DNA from: Acidobacteriota bacterium
GTDB taxonomy: Bacteria; Acidobacteriota; Terriglobia; Terriglobales; Acidobacteriaceae
Direction: 5' to 3'
DNA length: 23,527 nt
NCBI GenBank assembly: GCA_021799405.1
Contig: JAJZAL010000060.1
Coordinates: 1-23,527 of the forward strand
Both the position numbers and the translations under genes were made by a program. Of the stretch, positions 15,701-23,527 are shown in pieces (the first letter of the stretch is position 1; each line of letters starts with the position of its first letter). The notes under the pieces are model-generated. The model was not told the origin of the DNA. It saw nothing but the letters and a program-made list of their open reading frames with translations, and ran no database searches.

Positions 15701-16273
15701 CCGAATTACTCCGAAGCGGGATGCCTCGCGGCATCCGATTCGACAGTGCATGTCTTTCGCGATGAAACGGATGAGCCGGTCTCCTACCCAGTCTTGCAAC
15801 ATGTGCTGCTGTCAGCGAGAAAGAGCCTGGCGTGGAACCCCGAGTACTGGTACACGCAGAAGGGAAATCACAGTTACCGGATGTCACTGCTCCCGCACGG
15901 CGGCGATTGGCGGCTGCGCTATCGCGATGCGATCGGCTTCAACTACAGGCTGATGGCGTTTGCCGCCGGTAAGGCTACGTCGGTCGTGGAGCCTCAGTTG
16001 CCAGGCGCTCAGTCGTTCCTCAGGCTCAGGCCGCATAACCTTGTCCTTACCGCCATGAAAAAGGCCGAAGACGGCGATGGCATTATCCTCAGATTTTATG
16101 AGGGCGAAGGAAATAAGACCACAGCCCGGATCAAGTTTCATCTTCCTGTTCGCCAGGCGTGGAAAGCGAATCTGATCGAGGAAGAAGAGATGCCGATTCC
16201 AACGAACGGCGATGGCTCTATCGCACTGGATGTCGGGCCCTGGGAGATTGTGACGCTGAAAGTTGCGGTTTGA
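12776..16273 (+). CDS. Exported GH38-type alpha-mannosidase-like glycoside hydrolase with discoidin-like N-terminus
   Basis: A 1,165-residue protein. The N-terminus MLNRRDFLRCAGSGLLSLSS has the RRDFL pattern of a twin-arginine signal, so it is probably exported folded. Residues about 50-200 look like a discoidin/F5-8C-type carbohydrate-binding fold (ENVLGGNN, GWQSD, WIEIRFDKPREVQEIWLL). The GH38-like catalytic domain follows: TNHNDLGW (315-322) with the metal-binding His317/Asp319 pair, MYSMESTTYLMEFLERYPE (352-370), Asp430 in QSDPPSMTLQMPQVL as the expected nucleophile, and DHGWGG (649-654) in the place of the usual HD-TGT loop. The C-terminal half (from about 690) fits the beta-rich GH38 C-terminal region. 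AAGGAGG (12760-12766) is a good ribosome site. Family members cleave alpha-mannosides with Zn or Ca. The nucleophile loop lacks the common D-x-FG form, so the substrate may differ. It leads a four-gene run of exported hydrolases. Confidence 0.83.
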   Translation: MLNRRDFLRCAGSGLLSLSSSRLLQSIPLTPVDADTAEDPGSANPNWADPRMGATAVASSHVKNPPWGYLPENVLGGNNIVGWQSDAETLGAWIEIRFDKPREVQEIWLLAEPLSADVLGQDVYLMTYPRTQLLATPRSLRVSLSGGASYPVTLLEAGYFQIFSLPRSEVTSFVRLTVEAIWPKPGASETGIGKVCIFPQRHPLGFYLTAHKMYDVRDGRLIQAATLHVVNPGDAIPTSELRVSSRDAATMKAPLQSVPARASSHQDVWIPSPFEDSLMQFEIVTKSGVLNKQADIQVPSYRSYFDSGSFEFLCTNHNDLGWLNTPALTADYRSSVLILPALELMQKYPEFMYSMESTTYLMEFLERYPEKKDEMAARMREKRFTWGASYVQLLQLSVGPEKLVREFYLGRRWLMKTFPGVDTRFYIQSDPPSMTLQMPQVLAKAGIKYCLLGRLPFGFYNWQSPDGSSVVTRGFRYVDASTLLDPKGNAGWLVCADERTEYYASHDLPRKFVYDYTADYLPPQPDLVPYARRENQRMAAFATAWNSHFVGENSRRISPPKLSFTTPEKFLDEFTAEPLNITSLYGDWPCAWAYYDEPSNREALLNGRLAHNMLLAAERLYAGLDAGDGFRNYPTQEFADAWQANIWPDHGWGGNRGTVTDKVYADSYAKSKRLAEEIVAGVASKLAASVPREHTSQIPVVVYNPLSWVRTDVVTCTVEVPRDWHGWVLADEKGQEIPSEFLEDTTRPGSGRIIFVAEEIPSVGYRCFYLKMAENRPSAPAPLVNEVLENDFYRVTFGRGGIKSLYDKRQKWEVLRTGKFDGGEVLDFSAPGNAWEDTESVGMQDFDRAANHDFRFVSVSESPVRKTAVREAHLENCTLRESFHLYTKVDRVDIDIEIIQWTGEKARELRVAFPINLDEARLSYEVPFGTVEIGKDELDFTLLPSNIDSQFNPKTYGGSHPLPFREAINWIDASSPNYSEAGCLAASDSTVHVFRDETDEPVSYPVLQHVLLSARKSLAWNPEYWYTQKGNHSYRMSLLPHGGDWRLRYRDAIGFNYRLMAFAAGKATSVVEPQLPGAQSFLRLRPHNLVLTAMKKAEDGDGIILRFYEGEGNKTTARIKFHLPVRQAWKANLIEEEEMPIPTNGDGSIALDVGPWEIVTLKVAV

Positions 16274-16478
16274 AGCTGGCTGCCGTAGTGAGCTCATGCT
16301 GTTTTGCTTTCGATGGATGGTTGAATTTTCAGACGGGTAGAAATAACCAAGGCGCAAAATTGGCGGAATCAAAGCTGCCACAGCGAGGCTGGAGTGGATC
16401 GTGACTATCGTTAACCACGGCACCTTCGACAACCAGGGCAACAAGGCAGAGGGCGACTGGATATGGAAGCCATCTAAA

Positions 16479-18524
16479 ATGCATGTAAGGATCAACGTGC
16501 ATACCTGCCGCAAAGCAATTCTCGTTACCATCGGATGCCTCATCGCAGCCATTTTGCTCACATATTGTGATTGTCTCGCTGAAGCTCAAGCGAGACCTGT
16601 CGCTTCGTCTCAGGCCCAATCGCGGATGTCGGGCGCAAATGGTTACGCTGGGCCGTGGTCCCCAAACTACAGCCGGGTTCAACAGCACCTTGCGCAAGGC
16701 TGGAATACGTGGGACGTAAACAGTGTTGCGACAAGTGTGTTGCTTCCTGAAGGCCTAGCAATTCACGTTGGCCTCAAGCACAACACTACCGTAGGCGGTG
16801 ATGCGTTTCTGGAGAATGCTCTAATTGGCCGCCTTAATCCGGGCGCGGAGGTCGTCAACCCTGGTCCGCATTCGTGGGATGGAAGCTATACAGACCTGCG
16901 CATCTCCTGGAAAGGACATATGTGGCGAATCCAGAGCGCGCATGCTGGAAGCGATCTTGTCCTATTGGTTACGCCGCTGCCGTCTAAACCCATCTCTGCA
17001 CTACCGCCCACGGTTGTCTTCACGGTCAACTTTCTTTGGAGTCGGCCGGGAAGCATCCTGCAGCAGGCAGGCTCTGTTCAGGCCCACAGCGAACTCGGCG
17101 CGGTTTCCGTCTACTGCACTTGCTTAACGGCACAGACCAAATCCTCCAACTCGCACCTGAACCTTCCCATTGGCAGTCCCTATTTCGCCGCCGATCTGAC
17201 GCAACCAGTCGGCGTGAGCACCGGCACGCCGCGCTCTGTCTCCGAAATTCAAACCGTAATCGACCGCCAGCGATTTGCTTATGAGCGCTCCATTGCAGCG
17301 GCAGGAAAGAATGGTCCGATCGTCGATGCCATTGAAACCACGCTCGGCTGGGACACCATCTACGAACCCGAAAAGCGAAGAGTTGTCTCTCCCGTCAGCC
17401 GTGTCTGGAGCGTTCGCTGGGGCGGCTACGTCATCTTCGACTGGGATACCTTCTTCGCTGCCACGATGGCGGGAATCGGTGACCGGGACCTTGCGTACGC
17501 CGACGCGCTTGAGACGCTGCGCGAGGAGACCGCTGAAGGTTTTGTCCCCAACTATGCGCGAGCCGGCGGTTGGAAAAGCTCTGATCGCTCTGAGCCACCT
17601 GTTGGCGCCATCACCGTACTCGGCCTCTACAACAAGTTTCATGACCGCTGGTTTCTTGATGACGCGTTCCAGCCCCTGCTGAGCTGGAACCGCTGGTGGG
17701 CGGAGCATCGCGATATCCGGGGATATCTCGCCTGGGGCAGCGACGGCGAAAACCGGCCGGAGAATCTGGACGATCGCTCGCGAGGCACCCGGGCCGGCGC
17801 CATTCTCGAATCGGGGTTGGATAACAGCCCAATGTACGACTCGTCTGTCTACGACCCGCAGACGCACCTGTTGGAGTATGCCGACGTTGGTCTCATGAGC
17901 ATGTACATTGCCGACTGCAACGCTCTGGCTCAAATCGCAGAGATCCTCGACAAGACTTCCGAAGCCAGAGAGCTAAAAGACCGAGCCACGCGTTATCGAG
18001 CCAGGCTCGCCACGCTCTGGAATCCGGCCGCCGGCATCTTCCTCAACAAAGATCTGCATACCGGCAAATTCAATACACGGCTTTCGCCAACGAACTTCTA
18101 TCCCATGCTGGCTCATGCGGCCACTCCCGATCAAGCCAGGATGATGATCCAGAGACATCTGCTCAACCCGAATGAGTTTTGGGGCGAGTGGGTTATTCCC
18201 TCCATTGAGCGCGACGATCCGGCCTTCCACGATCAGAATTACTGGCGCGGCCGCATCTGGGGCCCCATGAACTATCTCGTCTATCTCGGTCTCCGCAACT
18301 ATGATGGTGCCACCACGCGCAGCGCCTTCGCGCAGAAGTCTTACAACCTTTTTCTGAAGGAGTGGCGCGAAAACGGCCACGTGCACGAGAACTACAACGC
18401 CATCACCGGAACCGGCGACGATGTGACCAACAGCGACCGCTTCTACCATTGGGGCGCTCTGCTGGGCTACGTGGAGTATCTGGAACAAAGTAAGGCTGAT
18501 GGAAAGACTGTCGGTACCAGGTAG
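16479..18524 (+). CDS. Exported (alpha/alpha)6 glycoside hydrolase, GH63/MGH1-like
   Basis: A protein of 681 residues from the chosen start. MHVRINVHTCRKAILVTIGCL opens a signal peptide that ends near AEAQA, so it should act in the periplasm or outside. After a beta-sandwich-like part (about 40-270) comes an (alpha/alpha)6 barrel with DWDTFFA (321-327), GFVPNYA and WKSSDRSEPP (about 354-374; Asp369 the likely general acid) and ENYNAITG (637-644; Glu637 the likely base). These match the GH63 glucosidase / mannosylglycerate-hydrolase (MGH1-type) superfamily. The frame also opens at GTG 16401, which has GGAG 6 nt upstream; it would put 26 residues before the signal peptide, so I prefer ATG 16479, though its ribosome site is weak. 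It lies 205 bp after the GH38-type gene on the same strand. The exact linkage cleaved is not readable. Confidence 0.82.
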   Translation: MHVRINVHTCRKAILVTIGCLIAAILLTYCDCLAEAQARPVASSQAQSRMSGANGYAGPWSPNYSRVQQHLAQGWNTWDVNSVATSVLLPEGLAIHVGLKHNTTVGGDAFLENALIGRLNPGAEVVNPGPHSWDGSYTDLRISWKGHMWRIQSAHAGSDLVLLVTPLPSKPISALPPTVVFTVNFLWSRPGSILQQAGSVQAHSELGAVSVYCTCLTAQTKSSNSHLNLPIGSPYFAADLTQPVGVSTGTPRSVSEIQTVIDRQRFAYERSIAAAGKNGPIVDAIETTLGWDTIYEPEKRRVVSPVSRVWSVRWGGYVIFDWDTFFAATMAGIGDRDLAYADALETLREETAEGFVPNYARAGGWKSSDRSEPPVGAITVLGLYNKFHDRWFLDDAFQPLLSWNRWWAEHRDIRGYLAWGSDGENRPENLDDRSRGTRAGAILESGLDNSPMYDSSVYDPQTHLLEYADVGLMSMYIADCNALAQIAEILDKTSEARELKDRATRYRARLATLWNPAAGIFLNKDLHTGKFNTRLSPTNFYPMLAHAATPDQARMMIQRHLLNPNEFWGEWVIPSIERDDPAFHDQNYWRGRIWGPMNYLVYLGLRNYDGATTRSAFAQKSYNLFLKEWRENGHVHENYNAITGTGDDVTNSDRFYHWGALLGYVEYLEQSKADGKTVGTR

Positions 18525-18939
18525 CTGTACCATAAAGACGATTAGCCTCTGATCAGTTCCCCAAAAGAGAAGACAATTCTCCGTTTGGCGATCACTCAGG
18601 AGCGGCCGAAGAAGGCAACGGGATTGGCCAACAACGAGGCAGTTAATGTTAAGCAGGCTGTCTGGTGCTGAAGCAGGCAGATGCGGGAGTTCCGCGAGTG
18701 GCAGAACAACCGAGGATGTTCATCGAGGCGCGTGGCTTAAGCTTTTCAGATCGCACTCATCCTACCCTTTGCGTGCTCACAGTGATCAATGGACACATAT
18801 TCCAGGATCTGGGCTGCCCAGATGTCTCGCTCTTCCAGATGATTTGATTTTTCGCCTGGTAGAAAAGTTCCGCTCATCGGAACAGAGCGCCCGCATGCAC
18901 GCCGGCAGGCAGGCCGCCGCGTGTACAAATGAAGTCAGC
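18525..18939. other. Gap between the GH63-like and GH78 genes
   Basis: I see no recognisable gene, terminator hairpin or copy of the LacI palindrome in these 415 bp. The rhamnosidase frame stays open back to 18646, but the extra 98 residues have no domain signature and would bury the signal peptide. The length suggests a separate promoter for the rhamnosidase/BNR pair. Confidence 0.4.
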
Positions 18940-21336
18940 ATGCAGCTTTTCCGGAACATCCTGCTCCTCGCGCTGTGCGCGGCCGTGATGCGCACAGGCA
19001 CTGCGCAACAGGATACTCCGGCTCAACCGGCAGGTTACACAAGCGCTCTCAATCCGCCCTGCGCGGACAACACCATTCGCAGCGTCGGCAGCATTCATGC
19101 GCCGCTGCCTGAGGCATACATCTGGACCGCGAACGATGCCGCCGTTGCCATGCACGACGAGCCTCTGGGCAGGCTGAAGCGCAGCGATTGGAAGGTTGAG
19201 CCTCACTTCTTCCGCAGGGCGTTCACGATTGCGAAAAAGCCGCCGAAAGCAACGCTCTATATTGCAGGACCACGCAGTGCCCGCGTGTGGATCAACGGCG
19301 TCCTCGCCGCGCAGTTGCACTTCTCCGGCGGGCATCACTTTGGCTTCGCTGTGATGAGCGCCGACGTAAGCGGTGTGTTGCGCTCCGGCACAAATACCAT
19401 CGCCATTGAAGCCGTCCGCGGCTACGGAAGCCACCATCACACCAACTCACTCATGACAAGCTGGCTCAACTCCGGCGAAGTGCTCGCGGTGAAGATCTTG
19501 TCCGCTCCCGATGGAGTCGTCGCGCCACCGCTGGTGATGAGCGACAGCGCCTGGAAGAGCGCAGCGGTCTTTACGCAGGGCTGGCAAGTGCCGGGCTTCA
19601 ACGACTCAGCGTGGAAGCCGGTGACAAGCCTTGGCAGCATTGAGAGCAATGTTGACTTCTTCCAGTGGAATGCCGATGCGGGCATGTACGCGTGGCCGGG
19701 TTATCTGGGAGAAGCGCCATTCATGGCGAACTGCCGCCTGAATCCGGCAACAATCACGCATCAGCCCGATGGTTTGCTCCTCGACTTTGGCCGCGAGTTC
19801 AATGGCCGGATTCTGCTCACAGCGGGCGCGCATGACCTGCATGCGCACATCCGCTACGGCGAATCAACGGGCGAGTTGCTTCACGCTCCCTATCTGGGAG
19901 ATGTGCCTTTGCTGGTGCCTGCCGGTCACGAGGCCCGTGGTCCCAAGTCGGGATTTCGCTATGCGCTCATTTCCTTCAGCAGCGACAGCAGTGGAGCAGG
20001 CATTTACGCCGAAGCCATCTACGATCCGGTGACTCCGGCCGGCTACTTCGAGTCGAGCGATGCAAGGGTGAACCGGATCTGGCAGACGGCTGCGTACACG
20101 GCACATCTTTCCATGCAGGATTCCATCCTGGATGGCATCAAGCGTGACCGCGGCCGCTGGATAGGCGACGACGAAGTCATCGATCGCGTGATTGCGGACG
20201 TTTATGGTGATCGTCGGCTGGTCAGGGCCGGACTCGAAGATGCCATCGGCCCCGCGCCGGTTATGGAGCAGGTGAACGGGCTGCCTGGATACTCGGCCTG
20301 GTGGGTGATCAGCGAAGCCGAATACGTGCGCCGCGGGGGCGATCTGCGCCAATTTCGTGAAGTGAAGGGCAGGATGCTGGAGCTGCTCCGGCTGATGGAG
20401 GGCGAGTTGAACGCTCAAAGCCTGTACACCGGCGCCGGCGGCGGCAAGCCCTTTGTCGATTGGGCGCCAGGCCTCAGCGGAGACTCGCCGGAAGCGCGCC
20501 GCGCCGTTCACTTTGAGTATCTGCTCGCATTTCGCCGGGCCGCATGGCTGCTGTGTCTGGCGGGAGACAAGGCGGACGCCGCAAAGTACAACGCGCGTGC
20601 CGACGCCATGGCCCAGGCGGCGCAAGAGTATTTGCACAGCGCCAATGGCGCATTCGGAGATCGCTGGCAAACGAATGCCATCGCTGTGCTGGCCGGCGCC
20701 GTGAAGACCGCCGCGCAGCGCGAAACAGTTTGGCGCGTGCTTGCGCGGACCATCAATGGGCGCAAGCCGGAGGAAGATATCATCACGCCGTATTACGGTA
20801 GCTACCTGCTGGCCGCGATGGCAAAGCTGGGGCACAAGCGCGAGGCCCTGGCCTGGATGCGTACTTACTGGGGCGGAATGCTCGACGAGGGTGCAACCAG
20901 CTTTTGGGAGGCATGGGATCCGGCATGGGCCGGCCCCGATCCGCACGCACATCTTGAGGCCGACGGCAAGGTGGGCTACAACGCAAGCCTTTCGCATGGA
21001 TGGTCAAGTGGGCCCACCGCCTGGGTGATGGAAGAACTTCTGGGAGTCACGCCGATCGAGCCAGGTTACCGGAAGGTGCAGGTTCGGCCTGACCTCGCCG
21101 GTCTCAAATGGATTCGCGGCGCGGTGGCAACACCACTCGGGCCGGTCCGCGTGAAGGCAAGCGATCGACAGGTCGTTGTCAGCCTTCCGCCGGGAGTGAC
21201 AGCCGATATTCTGTTGCCTGCGGGCAAGTGGCTTGAGAACGGCTCGGCAGTAAAGACGGAATCCGCGGAGTCCGGTGCCCGCGCTCGCCTGGTTCTGCGC
21301 GCATCCGGCAACTTTGAATTTGTGAGGCAACCATAA
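18940..21336 (+). CDS. Exported GH78-type alpha-L-rhamnosidase-like protein
   Basis: A 798-residue protein from the chosen ATG, with a signal peptide (MQLFRNILLLALCAAV..., cleavage near GTAQQ). N-terminal beta-sandwich parts (about 45-370) include AYIWTANDA, FFRRAFTIAKKPPKATLYIAG and RVWINGV, typical of GH78 accessory domains. The (alpha/alpha)6 catalytic domain begins around DARVNRIWQTAAYTAHL (374-390), with DGIKRDRGRWIGDDE (398-412) as the acid loop and Glu657 in TSFWEAWD as the expected base. A C-terminal beta-domain follows SLSHGWSSGPTAWVMEELLGV. GH78 enzymes release alpha-L-rhamnose from glycans. The acid loop lacks the classic CPxRxER form but matches a GIKRDR-W-GD variant I recall in related proteins. 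No strong ribosome site is visible; the start is set by the signal peptide. The BNR gene follows with a 1-bp overlap. Confidence 0.85.
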   Translation: MQLFRNILLLALCAAVMRTGTAQQDTPAQPAGYTSALNPPCADNTIRSVGSIHAPLPEAYIWTANDAAVAMHDEPLGRLKRSDWKVEPHFFRRAFTIAKKPPKATLYIAGPRSARVWINGVLAAQLHFSGGHHFGFAVMSADVSGVLRSGTNTIAIEAVRGYGSHHHTNSLMTSWLNSGEVLAVKILSAPDGVVAPPLVMSDSAWKSAAVFTQGWQVPGFNDSAWKPVTSLGSIESNVDFFQWNADAGMYAWPGYLGEAPFMANCRLNPATITHQPDGLLLDFGREFNGRILLTAGAHDLHAHIRYGESTGELLHAPYLGDVPLLVPAGHEARGPKSGFRYALISFSSDSSGAGIYAEAIYDPVTPAGYFESSDARVNRIWQTAAYTAHLSMQDSILDGIKRDRGRWIGDDEVIDRVIADVYGDRRLVRAGLEDAIGPAPVMEQVNGLPGYSAWWVISEAEYVRRGGDLRQFREVKGRMLELLRLMEGELNAQSLYTGAGGGKPFVDWAPGLSGDSPEARRAVHFEYLLAFRRAAWLLCLAGDKADAAKYNARADAMAQAAQEYLHSANGAFGDRWQTNAIAVLAGAVKTAAQRETVWRVLARTINGRKPEEDIITPYYGSYLLAAMAKLGHKREALAWMRTYWGGMLDEGATSFWEAWDPAWAGPDPHAHLEADGKVGYNASLSHGWSSGPTAWVMEELLGVTPIEPGYRKVQVRPDLAGLKWIRGAVATPLGPVRVKASDRQVVVSLPPGVTADILLPAGKWLENGSAVKTESAESGARARLVLRASGNFEFVRQP

Positions 21337-22505
21337 TGCGTGTACTTCGGTGGATGATGATTTTCTTGCTGGCTAGCGCCTTTGCGTCTGCGCAGGCGCA
21401 AAAGCCGGTAGCGGAATTTATCTTTCCGCCGCTTTCGAGCGGCAAGGCACTGCCCGGCACACAGCGCAACAATCACGCATCAACCGTCGTCGAGTTGAAG
21501 AACGGCGACATTCTGGTTGCGTGGTTTGCCGGAACAAGAGAGGGCGCTCCTGATGTAGCTATCTATGGCGCCCGCCTGCACGACGGCCTATGGAGCGCGC
21601 CGGTTGAACTGGCCCGCGCCAATAAGGTCGCCTGCTGGAATCCTGTTCTCTTCCATACGCATGACGGCCGCCTGTGGCTCTATTACAAGTACGGCACCAG
21701 GCCAAGCACATGGCTGGGAGCGCGCAAGTGGAGCGGCGATGAAGGCCACACCTGGAGCAAGGAAGAAAATTTGCCCACGGGAATTCTAGGGCCGATCAAG
21801 GACAAGCCGCTGGTGCTCCCGGATGGCACCATCGTCAGCGGCTCCTCGGTGGAGAACGGCAAATGGAATGCGTGGATCGAGCGCTCCACCGATAACGGGA
21901 AGACATGGACGAAATTCGGGCCCATCACCGTGCCCGACAGCCTGGACATTCCCAATGCGGCCGCCATCGCGGCGGGCCAGGAGAAGCCTCTGCCGGCATC
22001 GGAGACGGGCGGTGTGTACACCAAGATCTATCCGCCATCAAAAACGACGATCGGAATCATTCAGCCTTCGGTCGTGTGGATGGGCAGGCATCATCTGCGC
22101 TTCTTTGCGCGCAGCCGGAGCAGGGCCGCGCGCATCGCCATCGCCGACTCCATGGATGACGGCAGGACGTGGACGCAGGCACGCTTCATTGACCTGCCCA
22201 ATCCAAACTCCGGCATTGACGCTGTGCGCCTTCGCGACGGGCGCATCGTTCTCGCTTTCAACGACAGTTACAACAAGCGCACGCCGCTCAATCTGGCGGT
22301 CAGCGCCGATGGTAAACATTTCCGCATCTTCAGGACCTTGGAGAACGGTCCCGGCCAGTACTCCTATCCGGCCATTATCCAGGCTGCCAACGGCGATCTG
22401 TTGGTGACTTACACGTGGCGGCGCGAGGCCATCAAGTTTGTACGCCTTCCTCTGCGCGATGTTCGGGCGATTTCGGCGCAGAATGCTTCGGCTCAGCGTC
22501 CTTGA
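21336..22505 (+). CDS. Exported BNR/Asp-box (sialidase-fold) glycosidase-like protein
   Basis: A 389-residue protein with a clear signal peptide (MRVLRWMMIFLLASAFASAQAQ). It shows three Asp boxes, SGDEGHTW (133-140), STDNGKTW (184-191) and SMDDGRTW (272-279), the mark of a six-bladed beta-propeller of the BNR_2/sialidase superfamily. NNHASTVVELKNGDILVAWF near the N-terminus is typical of the same group. Databases often name such proteins exo-alpha-sialidase, but I do not see the RIP motif of classical sialidases and the neighbours concern rhamnose and mannose, so another uronic acid or sugar cap is as likely. Its ATG shares one base with the rhamnosidase stop (TAATG), which implies translational coupling and a common task on the same glycan. 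Fold confident, substrate unknown. Confidence 0.83.
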   Translation: MRVLRWMMIFLLASAFASAQAQKPVAEFIFPPLSSGKALPGTQRNNHASTVVELKNGDILVAWFAGTREGAPDVAIYGARLHDGLWSAPVELARANKVACWNPVLFHTHDGRLWLYYKYGTRPSTWLGARKWSGDEGHTWSKEENLPTGILGPIKDKPLVLPDGTIVSGSSVENGKWNAWIERSTDNGKTWTKFGPITVPDSLDIPNAAAIAAGQEKPLPASETGGVYTKIYPPSKTTIGIIQPSVVWMGRHHLRFFARSRSRAARIAIADSMDDGRTWTQARFIDLPNPNSGIDAVRLRDGRIVLAFNDSYNKRTPLNLAVSADGKHFRIFRTLENGPGQYSYPAIIQAANGDLLVTYTWRREAIKFVRLPLRDVRAISAQNASAQRP

Positions 22506-22551
22506 AACGCCGGTTCGCCGCAAATGGGCCTACACTGGAGCTGAGGCGTGC

Positions 22552-23319
22552 ATGATGAATTCCGCACCAGCTCGCGCCTGCTTTCGCTTCTATGCCGAAT
22601 TGAACGATCATCTGCCGCCCGGCCAGCAGTTCAAGGCGGTGGAGAAGCATTTCTTCGTGCCCGCCTCCGTCAAAGACATGATTGAAAGCTTTGGCGTTCC
22701 TCATACTGAAGTGGACCTGATCCTGGTCAACGGCGAGTCATCAGAGTTCACGCGCCTGATTCGCAACGGCGACCGCGTGGCTGTCTATCCGGTCTTCGAG
22801 TCAATTGACATCACACCGGTCCTGCGCCTGCGGCCCCAGCCGCTGCGCGAGCCGAGGTTTGTGCTCGATGTCCACCTGGGCAGGCTTGCGGGCTACCTGC
22901 GCATGCTCGGCTTCGACGCGGTCTACAGCAATCGCGCCAGCGATCCCGAACTGGTCCGCATCTCCTCGGAACAACGGCGCATCCTGCTCACGCGAGACCG
23001 CGGCGTACTGAAGCACTCCGCTGTAACGCATGGGTACTGGCTGCGCGAGACCGACAGCCGCCGCCAGGCCGTAGAGATTGTAAATCGCTTCGACCTGGCG
23101 CGGCTGTTGCGTCCCCTTACCCTCTGCATGGTCTGCAACGAGCCTCTGCGGGCGGTTGCGAAGGCCGAGGTCAGCGGTCGCGTTCCGCCCGGGACGCTGG
23201 GGTGGTGCGATGAGTTCCGCGAGTGCCCCATCTGCCGCCGCGTCTATTGGTACGGCTCGCACTGCCGGCGCATGCACCGCTGGATTGAAGAGATCGCCGG
23301 AGCTTCGCAGGCGCAATAA
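22552..23319 (+). CDS. Ubiquitin-like / Mut7-C RNase domain protein
   Basis: A 255-residue cytosolic protein. Residues about 8-88 form the ubiquitin-like beta-grasp domain often fused to Mut7-C (ACFRFYAELNDHLPPGQQ..., NGDRVAVYPVFES). Residues 102-190 are the PIN-like Mut7-C nuclease region, with FVLDVHLGRLAGYLRMLGFD (103-122; Asp106 the likely metal ligand) and ILLTRDRGVL (144-153). A zinc-ribbon-like end has CMVC (192-195) and CPIC (225-228) plus YWYGSHCRRM. Family members are thought to process RNA; the target is not known here. The frame opens earlier (22438) inside the BNR gene, but ATG 22552 has GAGG 6 nt upstream and starts just before the domain. It follows the BNR gene by 46 bp and is probably unrelated to glycan use. 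Confidence 0.88.
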   Translation: MMNSAPARACFRFYAELNDHLPPGQQFKAVEKHFFVPASVKDMIESFGVPHTEVDLILVNGESSEFTRLIRNGDRVAVYPVFESIDITPVLRLRPQPLREPRFVLDVHLGRLAGYLRMLGFDAVYSNRASDPELVRISSEQRRILLTRDRGVLKHSAVTHGYWLRETDSRRQAVEIVNRFDLARLLRPLTLCMVCNEPLRAVAKAEVSGRVPPGTLGWCDEFRECPICRRVYWYGSHCRRMHRWIEEIAGASQAQ

Positions 23320-23323
23320 CGCA

Positions 23324-23341
23324 GCCCGGAAACCGCCGGGC
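23324..23341. terminator. Short GC-rich hairpin after the Mut7-C gene
   Basis: GCCCGG (23324-23329) and CCGGGC (23336-23341) form a perfect 6-bp stem with a 6-nt loop, starting 4 bp after the stop codon. There is no T-run behind it. Its position suggests a transcript end, possibly shared with a convergent gene. Confidence 0.4.
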
Positions 23342-23527
23342 CATGCGGCGATTGCAACCCCGTTGCATATGTCTGAAAAATGTCGCTTGCGCAGTGTGCC
23401 CTCGTGGAGTTACAACCAACCATCCGCCCGGTGATCGATGAAATGCGCGCGAATCCAACAGACCATCTCGGCGCAAACCGTATGATCCGGGTTTTTCGGC
23501 AAGCGCGATTCAGCAGCCACAGCGTTT
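23342..23527. other. Right-edge tail, possible partial gene in either direction
   Basis: No product can be named. On the minus strand a frame is open from the right edge to a TAA at 23410-23412 (about 38 codons, with CWIRAHFIDHRADGWL at its end), which could be the C-terminus of a convergent gene. On the plus strand a frame opens at ATG 23380 and runs off the edge, but it has no ribosome site. The two overlap, so at most one is real. I favour the minus strand slightly because of the hairpin at 23324-23341. Confidence 0.2.

Noticed and set aside
19864..20997. Minus-strand open frame of 377 codons
   Set aside because: It is antisense to the catalytic domain of the GH78-type gene and shows no domain of its own.

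Overview
The window looks like chromosomal DNA of an Acidobacteriota species (class Terriglobia or a near relative). The evidence is an Oar-like TonB-dependent receptor of about 1,265 residues with an N-terminal carboxypeptidase-regulatory-like domain, a membrane-anchored winged-helix regulator of a type I recall mainly from that phylum, many exported glycoside hydrolases and moderately high GC. This rests on remembered family features, not on a search. I see no rRNA, tRNA, CRISPR array, insertion sequence or phage gene.

Left half (1-10,376): an inositol-type catabolic regulon. A nearly complete iolD (minus strand, cut by the left edge) is divergent from a transaldolase-family gene (plus). 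The latter converges on a LacI-family repressor gene (minus). Upstream of lacI on the same strand are an exported PHP-domain (CehA/McbA-like) metallohydrolase gene and, before it, the TonB-dependent receptor gene. Four copies of a 14-bp palindrome, TGCACAYGTKTRCA, sit before iolD, the transaldolase gene, lacI and the receptor gene. I find no other copy by eye. At three of the four, a TTGAC-type -35 box with a plausible -10 lies just upstream. I infer that this LacI protein represses itself and a unit made of outer-membrane import (receptor), extracytoplasmic hydrolysis (PHP enzyme), ring opening (IolD) and possibly C-C cleavage (transaldolase homologue).

Middle (10,252-12,319): a 703-bp intergenic region separates the receptor gene from a divergent gene for a winged-helix DNA-binding protein with one membrane helix and a C-terminal sensor-like domain.

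Right half (12,776-22,505): a plus-strand run of exported glycan-degrading enzymes. It holds a GH38-type alpha-mannosidase-like protein with a twin-arginine signal and discoidin-like N-terminus, an (alpha/alpha)6 GH63/MGH1-like hydrolase, a GH78 alpha-L-rhamnosidase-like protein, and a BNR/Asp-box (sialidase-fold) protein whose start overlaps the rhamnosidase stop by one base. None of them carries the LacI palindrome, so they seem to form a separate unit, perhaps under the membrane regulator. A ubiquitin-like plus Mut7-C RNase gene (22,552-23,319) looks unrelated housekeeping. The last 200 bases hold only a hairpin and an uncertain gene end.

The most novel element is the four-site LacI regulon linking inositol ring opening to a transaldolase homologue, an exported PHP metallohydrolase and a TonB receptor. 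This could be a system for taking up and using an inositol-containing or phosphorylated cyclitol compound.
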